A DNA stretch of 61,848 bases. Source: an uncultured Bacteroidales bacterium (GTDB lineage: Bacteria; Bacteroidota; Bacteroidia; Bacteroidales; UBA4417). This document shows positions 52,643 through 61,079 of this stretch, one piece after another. The stretch's first letter is position 1. Each line of letters begins with the position of its first letter. A program made the position numbers and the translations under genes. Location: contig CAIRMR010000211.1 in NCBI GenBank assembly GCA_903879715.1, positions 1-61,848 on the forward strand. The letters run 5' to 3'. The notes below the pieces were generated by a model. It did not search any database. It was not told the origin of the DNA and saw only the letters and a program-made list of their open reading frames with translations.

Positions 52643-53602
52643 ATGGATTCCAATAAGCATTTTGACGCAATTGTGATAGGCGCAGGGCCAGCCGGACTTA
52701 CGGCTGGCATCTACCTCTCGCGCGCCAGGGTGAAAACACTGGTTTTAAACGAAGGCACCGTTGGTGGCCAGATGGTTTTAACGCACGAAATAGCCAATTA
52801 TCCCGGCGTTGAAAGTATTAGCGGATACCAGCTTTCGATGATCATGCGCAACCAGGCGAAAAAATTTGGCTGTGATATTAAAAGTAATATCACTCTTGAA
52901 TCGCTGAACACAGATGGAGAGATTAAAGAAGTTATTCTTTCAGACGGAACCGTTTTTACAGCCGATGCAGTTATTCTTACTCCCGGCGGTCGTTCGCGTA
53001 CACTTGGGGTTGAAGGTGAAAACGAGCTGAAAGGCAAAGGCATTTCGTATTGCGCAACCTGCGACGGCGATTTTTTTACCGATAAGGAAATTATGGTTGT
53101 TGGTGGTGGAAATTCAGCGCTCGAAGAAGCCGTTTCGCTTACCAAATATGCCAGTAAAGTTACCATTGTTCATCAGTTCGATCATTTCCAGGCATTTGAA
53201 TTTGCTATTGAGGAAGCCCGAAACCATCCGAAAATCAGTTTCATGATGGAATCAAAAATAACCGCTTTTCATGGCAATGAAAAACTCGAAGGAATTGAGA
53301 TCACAGATTTAAAAAGTGGTCTGAAACAAAATCAACCTATCGACGGTGTTTTTATCTTTATCGGTTATGTGCCCAATACTGAGTTTCTGGCAGGCAAACT
53401 GGAGCTTAACCAATGGAAAGAAATCGTTGTTGATACCGATATGCAAACCAGCGTAAAAGGTGTATTTGCGGCAGGCGATTCGATAGTTAAAAAATACAGG
53501 CAGGTAACAACGGCAGTTGCCGATGGAACCATAGCTGCACTTGCAGCCTCAAAATATATACACGAACTTCATCAGATTAAAAAACTTCAACACATCTTAT
53601 AA
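52643..53602 (+). CDS. trxB: Thioredoxin reductase
   Basis: 319 residues, standard length. An N-terminal FAD motif GAGPAGLTAGIY is followed by the active site CATC with Cys137 and Cys140, the NADPH motif GGGNSALEEA and the late FAD region GVFAAGDSIVKKYRQ. It reduces thioredoxin with NADPH. The stop of the preceding CGRMGPMC gene is 5 bp before its start, and it overlaps the anchored thioredoxin gene by 1 bp, so the three form a tight unit. Substrate choice between them needs testing. The VHQFDHFQAFEF part, where NADPH-specific enzymes have arginines (HRRDxFRA), suggests that NADH or another donor (ferredoxin/F420-like) is possible. Confidence 0.93.
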   Translation: MDSNKHFDAIVIGAGPAGLTAGIYLSRARVKTLVLNEGTVGGQMVLTHEIANYPGVESISGYQLSMIMRNQAKKFGCDIKSNITLESLNTDGEIKEVILSDGTVFTADAVILTPGGRSRTLGVEGENELKGKGISYCATCDGDFFTDKEIMVVGGGNSALEEAVSLTKYASKVTIVHQFDHFQAFEFAIEEARNHPKISFMMESKITAFHGNEKLEGIEITDLKSGLKQNQPIDGVFIFIGYVPNTEFLAGKLELNQWKEIVVDTDMQTSVKGVFAAGDSIVKKYRQVTTAVADGTIAALAASKYIHELHQIKKLQHIL

Positions 53603-54021
53603 TGACAATAACCGTAATATTTACTTTCCTGCTTTTTACCGGATTTATCACTTACATGTACTTCACCTATAAGAAGATAAAAAATACTCCTGAAGAAGAA
53701 ACTCATTCAGCCATTCAGCAACTCAGTGATGCTAATTTTCAGGCACAGATAAAAAACGGAATCACACTGGTGGATTTCTGGGCTGCATGGTGTATGCCTT
53801 GCAAAATGATGGCTCCGGTTTTAAACGAAACTGCTGATGCACTGGGAAATACAGCCCAAATAGGCAAACTGGATGTTGATTCGAACCGTGAATCTTCAGC
53901 CAAATACGGAGTGAGGAGTATTCCTACTTTGATTTTATTTAAAAACGGGAAAGAAGTGAATCGTTTTGTTGGTGTTAAAACCAAAGATTTTCTTCTGAAG
54001 GAAATCAGTAAAGTTGTTTAA
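53602..54021 (+). CDS. Membrane-anchored thioredoxin
   Basis: 139 residues. Residues 1-22 are a membrane helix; the rest is a full thioredoxin domain with WCMPCKM (Cys64, Cys67) instead of WCGPC and a cis-Pro in SIPTL. The short basic stretch TYKKIKNT after the helix suggests N-out, domain-in topology, so the thioredoxin faces the cytoplasm (positive-inside rule), although a cleaved export cannot be excluded. It overlaps trxB by 1 bp and is likely coupled to it. Confidence 0.85.
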   Translation: MTITVIFTFLLFTGFITYMYFTYKKIKNTPEEETHSAIQQLSDANFQAQIKNGITLVDFWAAWCMPCKMMAPVLNETADALGNTAQIGKLDVDSNRESSAKYGVRSIPTLILFKNGKEVNRFVGVKTKDFLLKEISKVV

Positions 54022-54080
54022 TTCTCCTTTATTAAGCACCTATTTAAAGCATTAAAAGCCAAAAACTAAAGAATTATAAA

Positions 54081-54320
54081 ATGAAAGAAACCTGCGAGAA
54101 TGATACCCGGCCTAAGAATTTTAATGAATTGATACGTTCAGCCTATTTCTGGAAACCTGTAGCCGGAATAATAATCGGAGGAATCGGAGGTTTTTTGTAT
54201 TACCACTTTGTAGGCTGTGCATCTGGTTCGTGCGGTATTACAAGTAATCCATTTTCGAGTGCGCTTTTTGGAGCCGCAATGGGATTTTTTGTTGTTAACC
54301 GTCCTTGTGAAACATGCTGA
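54081..54320 (+). CDS. DUF6132 family small membrane protein
   Basis: 79 residues with two hydrophobic segments: FWKPVAGIIIGGIGGFLYYHFVG, then a CASGSCGITSNPF loop and a second glycine-rich helix, ending in a CETC tail. Four Cys (two in the loop, two at the end) plus one near the start are striking for the size. It matches DUF6132 proteins by memory. They are found in redox and sulfur contexts, but no function is known. It sits between an anchored thioredoxin and the ArsM-like methyltransferase, and thiol chemistry at the membrane is a fair guess. Confidence 0.75.
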   Translation: MKETCENDTRPKNFNELIRSAYFWKPVAGIIIGGIGGFLYYHFVGCASGSCGITSNPFSSALFGAAMGFFVVNRPCETC

Positions 54321-54353
54321 TTTTTTGCATACCTTTACAATAATCACAATTCT

Positions 54354-54983
54354 ATGGAAATCAAAGAAATAAATAACAGATATAGCGAACTGGCAGAATC
54401 AGATTGCTGCCTTTCGTGCGGAGGAGCAATAAATTATGCGGAGCCAACTACAGGCGAAGTATGTGTTGATTTGGGAAGTGGTCGTGGAACGGATGTTTTA
54501 CGTATGGCCGAATCAGTTGGTGAAACCGGTTTCGTATATGGTATTGATATTTCGGATGGAATGCTAGAAAAAGCACGCCGTAATGCCGAAAAGTTTGAAG
54601 TTAAAAACGTTAGTTTTGTCCGCAGCGAACTCGAAAAACTGGAGCTTCCTGATAAAGTGGCTGACCTTGTGATTTCAAATTGCACACTTAACCATGCATC
54701 TGATAAACAGGCAGTATGGGACGAAATTTTCCGTATCCTGAAAAAAGGTGGCCGCTTTGTGATAAGCGATATCTATTCCACGGCTCCTATTGCTGATGAA
54801 TACCGCAACGATCCGGCTGCTGTTGCCGAGTGCTGGGCTGGGTCCGTTACACGTCCCGAATATATGCAGCACCTCGAAAAAGCAGGTTTCGCTTCTGTTG
54901 AAATCCTCGAAGAATCAGCGCCTTACGCAAAAGGAAATGCCGAAGTCTGTAGTTTTACCATAGCCGGAAATAAAGCTGCATAA
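54354..54983 (+). CDS. ArsM-like SAM-dependent methyltransferase
   Basis: 209 residues with the class I core CVDLGSGRGTD (motif I), GIDISDGMLEKA and DLVISNCTLNH. Cys110 in ISNC and Cys160 in VAECWAGS stand where arsenite methyltransferases (ArsM/AS3MT) have their As-binding cysteines. A CCLSCGG run (Cys18, Cys19, Cys22) opens the protein. The C-terminal extension of long ArsM proteins is missing. It may methylate arsenite or a related thiol-bound group. Because it lies 105 bp before a Cys-rich peptide and its radical SAM maturase, methylation of that peptide, or of a metal it binds, is an alternative. No arsR or ars transporter gene is nearby. Confidence 0.75.
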   Translation: MEIKEINNRYSELAESDCCLSCGGAINYAEPTTGEVCVDLGSGRGTDVLRMAESVGETGFVYGIDISDGMLEKARRNAEKFEVKNVSFVRSELEKLELPDKVADLVISNCTLNHASDKQAVWDEIFRILKKGGRFVISDIYSTAPIADEYRNDPAAVAECWAGSVTRPEYMQHLEKAGFASVEILEESAPYAKGNAEVCSFTIAGNKAA

Positions 54984-55087
54984 TGTGCCAGTATTCTGAA
55001 TAAATATCACTGAATACTGATAATCAGAAATATAGAATTTAATACTGAGTAATTAAAATCATTTATACATACTTAAAATCAAAAATC

Positions 55088-55195
55088 ATGAAAAGTCTTA
55101 TCAAGAAAAAAGTTGAAGTTCAAAAAGTTAATACAAAAAAAGTAGCGCAATGCTGCGCCAAAACATCAAAAACCGTTGTTGGTTGTCACGATTAA
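55088..55195 (+). CDS. Candidate modified-peptide precursor, Cys-rich, 35 residues
   Basis: ATG 55088 to TAA 55193-55195. The peptide begins with a Lys/Val-rich leader (MKSLIKKKVEVQKVN) and ends with a core CCAKTSKTVVGCHD that holds three Cys (22, 23 and 33), several Thr/Ser and a terminal His-Asp. It starts 105 bp after the ArsM-like gene and ends 85 bp before a radical SAM/SPASM gene on the same strand. A small leader-plus-core peptide with Cys in the core beside a SPASM enzyme is the usual layout of radical-SAM modified peptides (RiPPs). I cannot place it in a named precursor family. Chance occurrence is unlikely given the bias and the context, but expression is unproven. Confidence 0.65.
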   Translation: MKSLIKKKVEVQKVNTKKVAQCCAKTSKTVVGCHD

Positions 55196-55280
55196 TAGAT
55201 TTTGTTTAAAACAAGAAAAATTGGGTTGTGTAAAACAGCACAATCATTTTGACAGTAACCTACAATAAGCCTGGTATTTA

Positions 55281-56606
55281 ATGATTTATTCCAAACACAA
55301 TATTTTCTCAAAGATCAAAGAGTCGGATAACTATTTTATTGTTAACCTGCTCAACGGCAGTGCGGATATTTTAAACCCCGCCGAAGGCAGTATGGTTCAG
55401 GATTTTCTGAATGGGAAGACTATTCCTGCTGAGTTCCACGAAAATTTAACCGTTCAGGGATATCTTGTTGACCCAAAGGAGGAAGAACGACTGTATCGCA
55501 CAAAATACCTTGATTTTATTGATACACGGGATGAGGATGAGATACAGCTGTTTTTTGTTCCCAATTACAGTTGCAATTTTGCCTGCACGTATTGCTACCA
55601 GGACGAATACACAACTGCCAAACAAGGACTTACTAATGAAGTAATAGACGCTTTTTTTAACTATGTTAAAACTGAATTTGCCGGTCGCAAAAAGTATCTT
55701 ACTGTTTTTGGCGGCGAGCCTTTGCTTAATTCGCCGAAGCAAAAGGAAATGATAGCTTATCTTCTGAAACTGGCAAATGATTCCAGCCTGGAAGTGTGCT
55801 TCGTAACCAACGGTTATTCATTGGTTGATTATGTTGAAATACTGAAAACTGCCAGCATCCGCGAAATTCAGGTTACCCTGGATGGAATAGGAAGCGTGCA
55901 CGATAAGCGCCGGTTTCTTAAGGGTGGAGGTGCTACTTTTGACAAGATTGTGGAAGGAATAGATGCTTGCCTGAGTAACGAATTGCCCGTTAACCTCCGT
56001 ATGGTTGTTGACAAAGAGAACATAACAGGTTTACCCGAAATGGCCCAGTTTGCAATCGAAAGAGGCTGGACTAAAAGTGAATTCTTTAAAACACAGCTTG
56101 GTCGGAACTACGAGTTGCACCATTGCCAGGCTACTTCGGAGAAATTGTTCAGCCGCATTTCACTGTACGAAACCATTTATGAACAGGTAAAGCAACATCC
56201 GTACATTCTCGAATTTTATAAGCCCGCGTATTCCATTTCAAAATTCCTGTCCGAAAACGGTGAACTTCCTGATCCACTGTATGATGCTTGCCCTGCCTGT
56301 AAAACGGAATGGGCATTTGATTACACCGGGCACATATTTTCGTGTACAGCCACAGTAGGCAAGGAAGATGAATCGCTGGGAACTTTCTATCCGGAGGTTT
56401 CGCGCAAAGAAGAATTGATCAATGCATGGGAAAACCGTGATGTTACTTCTATCCCAGAATGCAGCACCTGCAGTATGCAACTTGCATGTGGCGGAGGTTG
56501 CGGCTCAGTGGCTAAAAACAGAACCGGTACTGTGTGCTCAACCGATTGCCGCCCGGTGAAAGAATTGCTTGAACTTGGATTCTCTGCTTTCTTCGAAAAA
56601 AATTAA
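55281..56606 (+). CDS. Radical SAM/SPASM peptide maturase
   Basis: 441 residues. The first 80 form a PqqD/RRE-like leader-binding region (NYFIVNLLNGSADILNP). The radical SAM core has CNFACTYC (Cys98, Cys102, Cys105), FGGEPLLN and TLDG. A C-terminal SPASM domain with many Cys ligands (CPACKTEW from Cys337, FSCTATVG, CSTCSMQLACGGGCG and VCSTDC) binds two extra 4Fe-4S clusters. SPASM enzymes of this size cross-link or modify precursor peptides, for example making thioether or carbon-carbon bonds with cysteines. The 35-residue Cys-rich peptide 85 bp upstream is the probable substrate (inference). No transporter or protease gene for export is visible. Confidence 0.9.
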   Translation: MIYSKHNIFSKIKESDNYFIVNLLNGSADILNPAEGSMVQDFLNGKTIPAEFHENLTVQGYLVDPKEEERLYRTKYLDFIDTRDEDEIQLFFVPNYSCNFACTYCYQDEYTTAKQGLTNEVIDAFFNYVKTEFAGRKKYLTVFGGEPLLNSPKQKEMIAYLLKLANDSSLEVCFVTNGYSLVDYVEILKTASIREIQVTLDGIGSVHDKRRFLKGGGATFDKIVEGIDACLSNELPVNLRMVVDKENITGLPEMAQFAIERGWTKSEFFKTQLGRNYELHHCQATSEKLFSRISLYETIYEQVKQHPYILEFYKPAYSISKFLSENGELPDPLYDACPACKTEWAFDYTGHIFSCTATVGKEDESLGTFYPEVSRKEELINAWENRDVTSIPECSTCSMQLACGGGCGSVAKNRTGTVCSTDCRPVKELLELGFSAFFEKN

Positions 56607-56639
56607 CAGCTTTATGAATCAATGAACTCAAAAGAAAAT

Positions 56640-56820
56640 ATAACCACAGAGACACAGAGAGCACAGAGGATCACGGAGGAAATTATGATCTGTGTTTATC
56701 CATGTAATCCGTGTATCCGTGATAAAAGACAATGCAAACCACCGAGGCATTGAGAGCACTCAGGATCACTAAGGGAAAAGTTCCGTGTGTCTCCATGTAA
56801 TCCGTGTCTCCGTGGTTAAA
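56640..56820. repeat. Four alternating copies of the ACCACRGAGRCAC dispersed repeat
   Basis: Direct copies at about 56641-56680 and 56738-56775 alternate with inverted copies at 56692-56724 and 56785-56818 (GTGTCTCCATGTAATCCGTG type). The array fills the gap between the radical SAM gene and the fusion gene, and can fold in two hairpins. Confidence 0.65.
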
Positions 56821-56877
56821 AAACTCTGTATACTTGATTCCTGAATCATCACTAAACAACGATCAAAAAAAACAATA

Positions 56878-58146
56878 ATGAAAGAAATTACTTCATCCGA
56901 ATTCGAAACCGAAATTCTTGCCGGTGGCAAAGTTGTCCTCGATTTCTATTCAACCGAATGCCCGCCATGCGAAGCTGTTGCTCCCAAATTTGAAGGTTTG
57001 GCAAAGCTCTATGGCAACGATATCAAGTTCGTTAAAATGTTCCGCCAACAAAATAAGCCATTAGCGGAACAGTTAGGTGTTAAATCATCTCCTACCCTAC
57101 TCTTCTTCGATAAAGGCGTTCAGGTTGCAGAAACGCTTACCGGTGGCATCAAGCGTAGCGATATTATAAATCGATTGGATAGCATGTTATCGCCGGAGCG
57201 GGTAAAAGAGATTAAGAAAGACATCAAACCTACCGTTTCTGAGTTTGATGTTCTCATTCTTGGTGCCGGTCCCGGTGGACTTACAGCAGGCTTGTACCTC
57301 TGCCAGTCGAAAGTTAATACCGTGCTTATTGATATAGCGCTGCCAGGAGGTCATGTTTCCACAACGCACGAAGTATCCAACTATCCCGGGTTTATTGATC
57401 CTCAGCCGGGTTATTTGTTGTCGCATAATATGTCGGAGCAAACCAAACTCTGCGGCACAATTTATAAAGTAGCCGTTGATGTTTCAAAAATTGACCTGGA
57501 AAAGAAAGAAGTGGTTGTCGATGAATTTGAAACTATCAAGGCTAAGAAAATTATCATTGCAACCGGCACATCACCTAACCTGATGGGCGTAAAAGGTGAG
57601 CGTGAACTGAAGGGTAAAGGAATTTCCTATTGCGCGACCTGCGATGCCAAATATTACGGCGACAAGGAAGTTGTAGTTATCGGCGGAGGAAACTCAGCCG
57701 TAGAAGAAGCAGATTTTATCAGCAAGTTTGCCAGCAAGATTACAATGGTTCACCAGTTTGATACTTTTACAGCCAACAAACAGGCACAGGAGAAATTGTT
57801 CGCCAATCCTAAAATCAGCGTACTTTTTGAGCATGAGCCACGATCATTCTCCCGTGAAGGCGACAAAATGATTACCGAAGTAGAAGATCTGAAAACTAAC
57901 ACTGTAACAAAACTGGTTAGCGACGGAGTATTCGTTTTTATCGGCATGAAACCAAATATCGATTTATTCAGGGATAAACTGGAACTCGATAAATGGGGTT
58001 ACATTAAAACAGACGAGGATATGCGTACCAGTATGCCCGGAGTATATGCCGTTGGCGACGTTATCAGTAAAAAATACAGGCAGATTACTACGGCAGTGGC
58101 CGATGGAACCATTGCTGCTATTGCAATTGCAAAAGAATTTAATTAA
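56878..58146 (+). CDS. Thioredoxin-thioredoxin reductase fusion
   Basis: 422 residues. Residues 1-105 are a thioredoxin domain with STECPPCEA (Cys28, Cys31). Residues about 120-422 are a full thioredoxin reductase with GAGPGGLTAGLYL, active site CATC (Cys252, Cys255), GGGNSAVEEAD and GVYAVGDVISKKYRQ. Electron transfer from the reductase to its own thioredoxin is expected. Known fusions in mycobacteria have reductase first; here the thioredoxin is first. As in trxB above, the NADPH-binding stretch is VHQFDTFTANK without the Arg pair, so the donor may differ. It is separated from the radical SAM gene by dispersed repeats and is followed 19 bp later by a DUF302 gene. Confidence 0.9.
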   Translation: MKEITSSEFETEILAGGKVVLDFYSTECPPCEAVAPKFEGLAKLYGNDIKFVKMFRQQNKPLAEQLGVKSSPTLLFFDKGVQVAETLTGGIKRSDIINRLDSMLSPERVKEIKKDIKPTVSEFDVLILGAGPGGLTAGLYLCQSKVNTVLIDIALPGGHVSTTHEVSNYPGFIDPQPGYLLSHNMSEQTKLCGTIYKVAVDVSKIDLEKKEVVVDEFETIKAKKIIIATGTSPNLMGVKGERELKGKGISYCATCDAKYYGDKEVVVIGGGNSAVEEADFISKFASKITMVHQFDTFTANKQAQEKLFANPKISVLFEHEPRSFSREGDKMITEVEDLKTNTVTKLVSDGVFVFIGMKPNIDLFRDKLELDKWGYIKTDEDMRTSMPGVYAVGDVISKKYRQITTAVADGTIAAIAIAKEFN

Positions 58147-58165
58147 ACAGGAAAAATATCAGACC

Positions 58166-58573
58166 ATGAACGCAAACCAATTAATCATTGAGCAGGTGAG
58201 CCCTTTCGACGTGGCAGCCACAGTTGAAAAACTAATTGAAGCCGCCGCAAAAAGAGAATGGCAGAATCCTGCAGTTCACAACCTGCAACAGTCGTTGGCA
58301 AAATCCGGGAAAGAAGTACGCCCGGTTCAGGTAGTCGAAATTTGCAAATCCGATTATTCGGGTAAAATGCTCGAAAAAAACGATGAAAGGATCAGTTCAA
58401 TCCTGATGCCTTGCCGTATTTCGGTTTACGAAAAAGAAGATGGTAAAACCTACGTCGCTCTATTAAATATGGCAGGAATGACAGCCGGACTATCGCCTGT
58501 AATTGCCGAAGCAATACATGGCGCTTCCGACGAATCTTTCGAGATCGTAAAATCTGTTGTTGGACCTTTCTAG
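58166..58573 (+). CDS. DUF302 domain protein
   Basis: About 135 residues with the DUF302 pattern: a VSPFDVAATVEKLIEAA helix, PVQVVEICKSDYSGKML, a strand LMPCRISVYEKEDGKTYVALLN and GMTAGLSPVIAEA. Family structure is a small alpha/beta domain; function is unknown, but genes often neighbour sulfur and thiol redox systems. Cys64-like (EICKS) and Cys90-like (LMPCR) residues may be redox active. ATG 58166 is chosen; a longer frame from 58046 overlaps the fusion gene and has no support. It is probably co-transcribed with that gene and is followed by a hairpin at 58615-58639. Confidence 0.85.
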   Translation: MNANQLIIEQVSPFDVAATVEKLIEAAAKREWQNPAVHNLQQSLAKSGKEVRPVQVVEICKSDYSGKMLEKNDERISSILMPCRISVYEKEDGKTYVALLNMAGMTAGLSPVIAEAIHGASDESFEIVKSVVGPF

Positions 58574-58614
58574 TAACGGGCCTTTCAATATTTCTGCTTC
58601 CTTTAGTAACTTAA

Positions 58615-58639
58615 ACAGGCTGATATATTTTCAGCCTGT
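58615..58639 (+). terminator. Hairpin after the DUF302 gene
   Basis: ACAGGCTGA pairs exactly with TCAGCCTGT around a 7-base loop, 41 bp after the DUF302 stop. No T-run follows, so termination strength is uncertain. Confidence 0.5.
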
Positions 58640-58833
58640 CTAAGTCAAAAAGTTAATTTCCTGAACCCTAAATCCCTGGTCTGGATATTGATGTAATAGT
58701 TTTGTGCGTAGTGAAATCCGGATTTTCCTGATTAGATTGAACGCTGATTTTTATAAATGCCTGTATTCCTGATGTCTGTTATATCTTTCTGTATAAAAAA
58801 GTCTCATTTGCAGGAATCCCCAAATTCAATATA

Positions 58834-59289
58834 ATGAACAGTATTATAATAATCGGTACAGAACCTCCTTGTCCGAGATGCAAATTGTTGACAAAAATCC
58901 TTACCGATAAAGTTAAGGAATTAGAAATAAATGCAATAGTACATCATGCCGTATATACTGATCCGGAAGCAGGAGAATTTGCCGGACAATTGGGTTTGGT
59001 GCCCGGTACATCAAGTTCTGTTGCTAAACGGATGAATGTTGAAATTGATAATTCCCGAAAGATAATTCCAAACTTCGATTCCGAGTTTAATACTGAATAT
59101 GAGGATTATTTCTTTACAAACTGGTCGTACGAACTGGATGAACATTTGAGGATTTATGAAAATAATGCTAAAGAATTGGGAATATTAATGACACCCTCAT
59201 TAATTATCAATGGCGAACTGAAACACAGCGGAAGTGTGCCCAGATTATCGCAAATAACAGCCTGGCTGCTGGAATTAAAAGATGTATAA
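58834..59289 (+). CDS. Thioredoxin-fold protein with CPRC motif
   Basis: 151 residues. It opens IIIIGTEPPCPRCKLLTKIL (Cys13, Cys16), the short start of small redox-active thioredoxin-like proteins, and ends TPSLIINGELKHSGSVP, the cis-Pro and the glutaredoxin-like tail. An insert of about 60 residues (GEFAGQLG through YEDYFFTNW) lies between, with KIIPNF. The protein resembles an enlarged glutaredoxin/DsbA hybrid, and I cannot name the family with certainty. It lies 78 bp before a flavoprotein gene in the same direction, and a thiol-disulfide role with that protein is plausible. Confidence 0.75.
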   Translation: MNSIIIIGTEPPCPRCKLLTKILTDKVKELEINAIVHHAVYTDPEAGEFAGQLGLVPGTSSSVAKRMNVEIDNSRKIIPNFDSEFNTEYEDYFFTNWSYELDEHLRIYENNAKELGILMTPSLIINGELKHSGSVPRLSQITAWLLELKDV

Positions 59290-59366
59290 TATTTTTCAGA
59301 TACTTGTTAAGCAAGTATTTAAAGCGGTTTTTATAATCTGATGAAAGTTAAAGATAAGATAAACAG

Positions 59367-60533
59367 ATGAAGAAAGTACTCATTTTAGGTGGTGGATTTG
59401 CCGGCATTCAAACGGCTATTGAATTACAAAAGAAAGGTAGTTTTGATATTACCCTTGTTTCGGACCGTGACTATTTATATTTATACCCTATTTCTATTTG
59501 GGTGCCGGTTCACATCAAGGAATTTAATGAAGTTAAAGTTCCTTTATCAAAAATCCAGAAGAAATATCCTTTTAATCTTATAGTTGACAGAGTAACTGAA
59601 ATTCATGCTGCTGAGAATAAAGTGGTTTGCGAAAACCAAACCTTACCCTATGATTACCTGGTTGTGGCTTTTGGTGCCGAAAAGATGCAGCATAAAGGGA
59701 TTAATCATACTTTATCTATCTGTGCAAAGCCGGAAATGGCTCTTGAAATCCGGAATAAAATAGATGAACTTATTGAGAATGGCAGCGGGAAAATTGCTAT
59801 CGGTTTTGGCGGTAATCCAAAAGATAAATCGGCAGTTCGCGGCGGGCCGGCGTTTGAACTGGCATTTAATATCCACAACTATTTAAAGACAAAAAAACTC
59901 AGGGAGAATTTTGAACTGACGTTTTTCGCTCCTATGGATGAACCTGGAGCCCGCATGGGAAAAGGAGCTTTAGCCATGATGGATAAAATGTTAGCCAGCT
60001 ATAAAATCGGAAAAAGATTTGGTAAAAAGATTAAAGAGTTCGTGAGTGATGGAGTGATATTCGAAGATGATTCAAAACTGGATTCCGATTTTACCATGTT
60101 TATTGCTGCCGGCACAGGCCCGGCACTCCTGCAAAATTCTGATCTCCCACTTTCCGAAGCCGGGTTCATAAAAATCGACAATTACGGCCAGACGCAAGGA
60201 TTCTCAAATGTTTTTGCAATCGGTGACATTGCGGCTCTCGAAGGTCCGGACTGGATTGCTAAACAAGGACATATTGCCGAACTCATGGGTCGGAACGCAG
60301 CTTATAATATTGCAGAGATTGAAAAAGGAAGCAGCAAACGAAAAGGATACCAGGAGCACCTGAATATTTTATGTGTAATGGATACAGGCGACGGCGCAGC
60401 TTTCGTTTTCCGTAATGGTACAAAAGCAATTATGATTCCCATGCCTATTTTTGGGCACTGGATGAAAAAAGGTTGGGGAGTTTATGCCCGCCTGACTAAA
60501 ATCGGAAAATTTCCACGTTTACCGGGGATGTAA
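59367..60533 (+). CDS. SQR-like FAD-dependent oxidoreductase
   Basis: 388 residues of the SQR/NDH-2 superfamily: GGGFAGIQTAIEL at 8-20, IAIGFGGNP for the second nucleotide site, and GFSNVFAIGDIAALEGP. Cys119 and Cys336 lie where SQR has Cys128 and Cys356, but the position of the middle Cys160 (residues 150-162) has no Cys. The enzyme is thus unlikely to be a classical sulfide:quinone reductase. It may be a quinone reductase with another thiol donor, such as persulfides or thioredoxin. The C-terminal WMKKGWGVYARLTKIGKFPR helix could touch the membrane. It is followed by a 4Fe-4S membrane protein and a thioredoxin, which suggests an electron chain. Confidence 0.85.
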   Translation: MKKVLILGGGFAGIQTAIELQKKGSFDITLVSDRDYLYLYPISIWVPVHIKEFNEVKVPLSKIQKKYPFNLIVDRVTEIHAAENKVVCENQTLPYDYLVVAFGAEKMQHKGINHTLSICAKPEMALEIRNKIDELIENGSGKIAIGFGGNPKDKSAVRGGPAFELAFNIHNYLKTKKLRENFELTFFAPMDEPGARMGKGALAMMDKMLASYKIGKRFGKKIKEFVSDGVIFEDDSKLDSDFTMFIAAGTGPALLQNSDLPLSEAGFIKIDNYGQTQGFSNVFAIGDIAALEGPDWIAKQGHIAELMGRNAAYNIAEIEKGSSKRKGYQEHLNILCVMDTGDGAAFVFRNGTKAIMIPMPIFGHWMKKGWGVYARLTKIGKFPRLPGM

Positions 60534-60590
60534 TAAATTGGGAATTCATATAGTTTACTCCTACCATTGAACAAAACATAAATTAGAAAT

Positions 60591-61079
60591 ATGTTGAAAT
60601 TACTTGTTGATAAACGGATTCTCATCCTCGCCTTGATGGCTGCCGGGCTGTATTATGGCATCTCGGTGTACCATATCTCTCTTTGGTATGTATTGCTGGC
60701 TGGTGTTATATTAGGCGTTGTTTTTGGAAAAGTATTCTGTCGTTGGGTTTGTCCTTTAGGATTAATGATGGAATTCCTGATGGGTATGAGCCCTGATGGG
60801 AAAATCAAAGGAATGTATCAATACCATAAAGTTGGATGCCCCATTGCATGGATTTCGGGATGGCTAAACAAGTATTCATTTTTCCGGATTAAGGTCAACA
60901 ATGAAAGCTGCAAAAATTGTGGCATCTGCGACAAGGAATGCTATATTGTTGCCATGGAGCCTACAAAATATAGTTTATACAAACCTAAACTGGACAGGCC
61001 TGGCGATAGCTTTACCTGTTCCAAATGCCTGAAATGTGTAGCAACATGCCCGAATGGCAGCTTAACCTATAAAGTCTGA
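60591..61079 (+). CDS. NapH-like 4Fe-4S membrane protein
   Basis: 162 residues. Two helices in the first 55 residues are followed by FCRWVCPLGLMMEFLMG, the CxxxCP motif of NapH/NosR/CcoG-type proteins, and by a two-cluster ferredoxin domain, CKNCGICDKEC and CSKCLKCVATCP. The protein moves electrons across or along the inner membrane. It is shorter than NapH (about 290), so only the minimal helix pair remains. Between an SQR-like flavoprotein and a thioredoxin it could connect the quinone pool with thiol reduction (inference). Confidence 0.87.
   Translation: MLKLLVDKRILILALMAAGLYYGISVYHISLWYVLLAGVILGVVFGKVFCRWVCPLGLMMEFLMGMSPDGKIKGMYQYHKVGCPIAWISGWLNKYSFFRIKVNNESCKNCGICDKECYIVAMEPTKYSLYKPKLDRPGDSFTCSKCLKCVATCPNGSLTYKV

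Noticed and set aside
55088-55195. Reading the Cys-rich peptide as a metallothionein
   Set aside because: Only three Cys in 35 residues and a leader-like basic start; the adjacent SPASM enzyme makes a modified-peptide precursor more likely.
58046-58165. N-terminal extension of the DUF302 frame
   Set aside because: It overlaps the end of the fusion gene in another frame and is not DUF302-like; the ATG at 58166 starts the family sequence.
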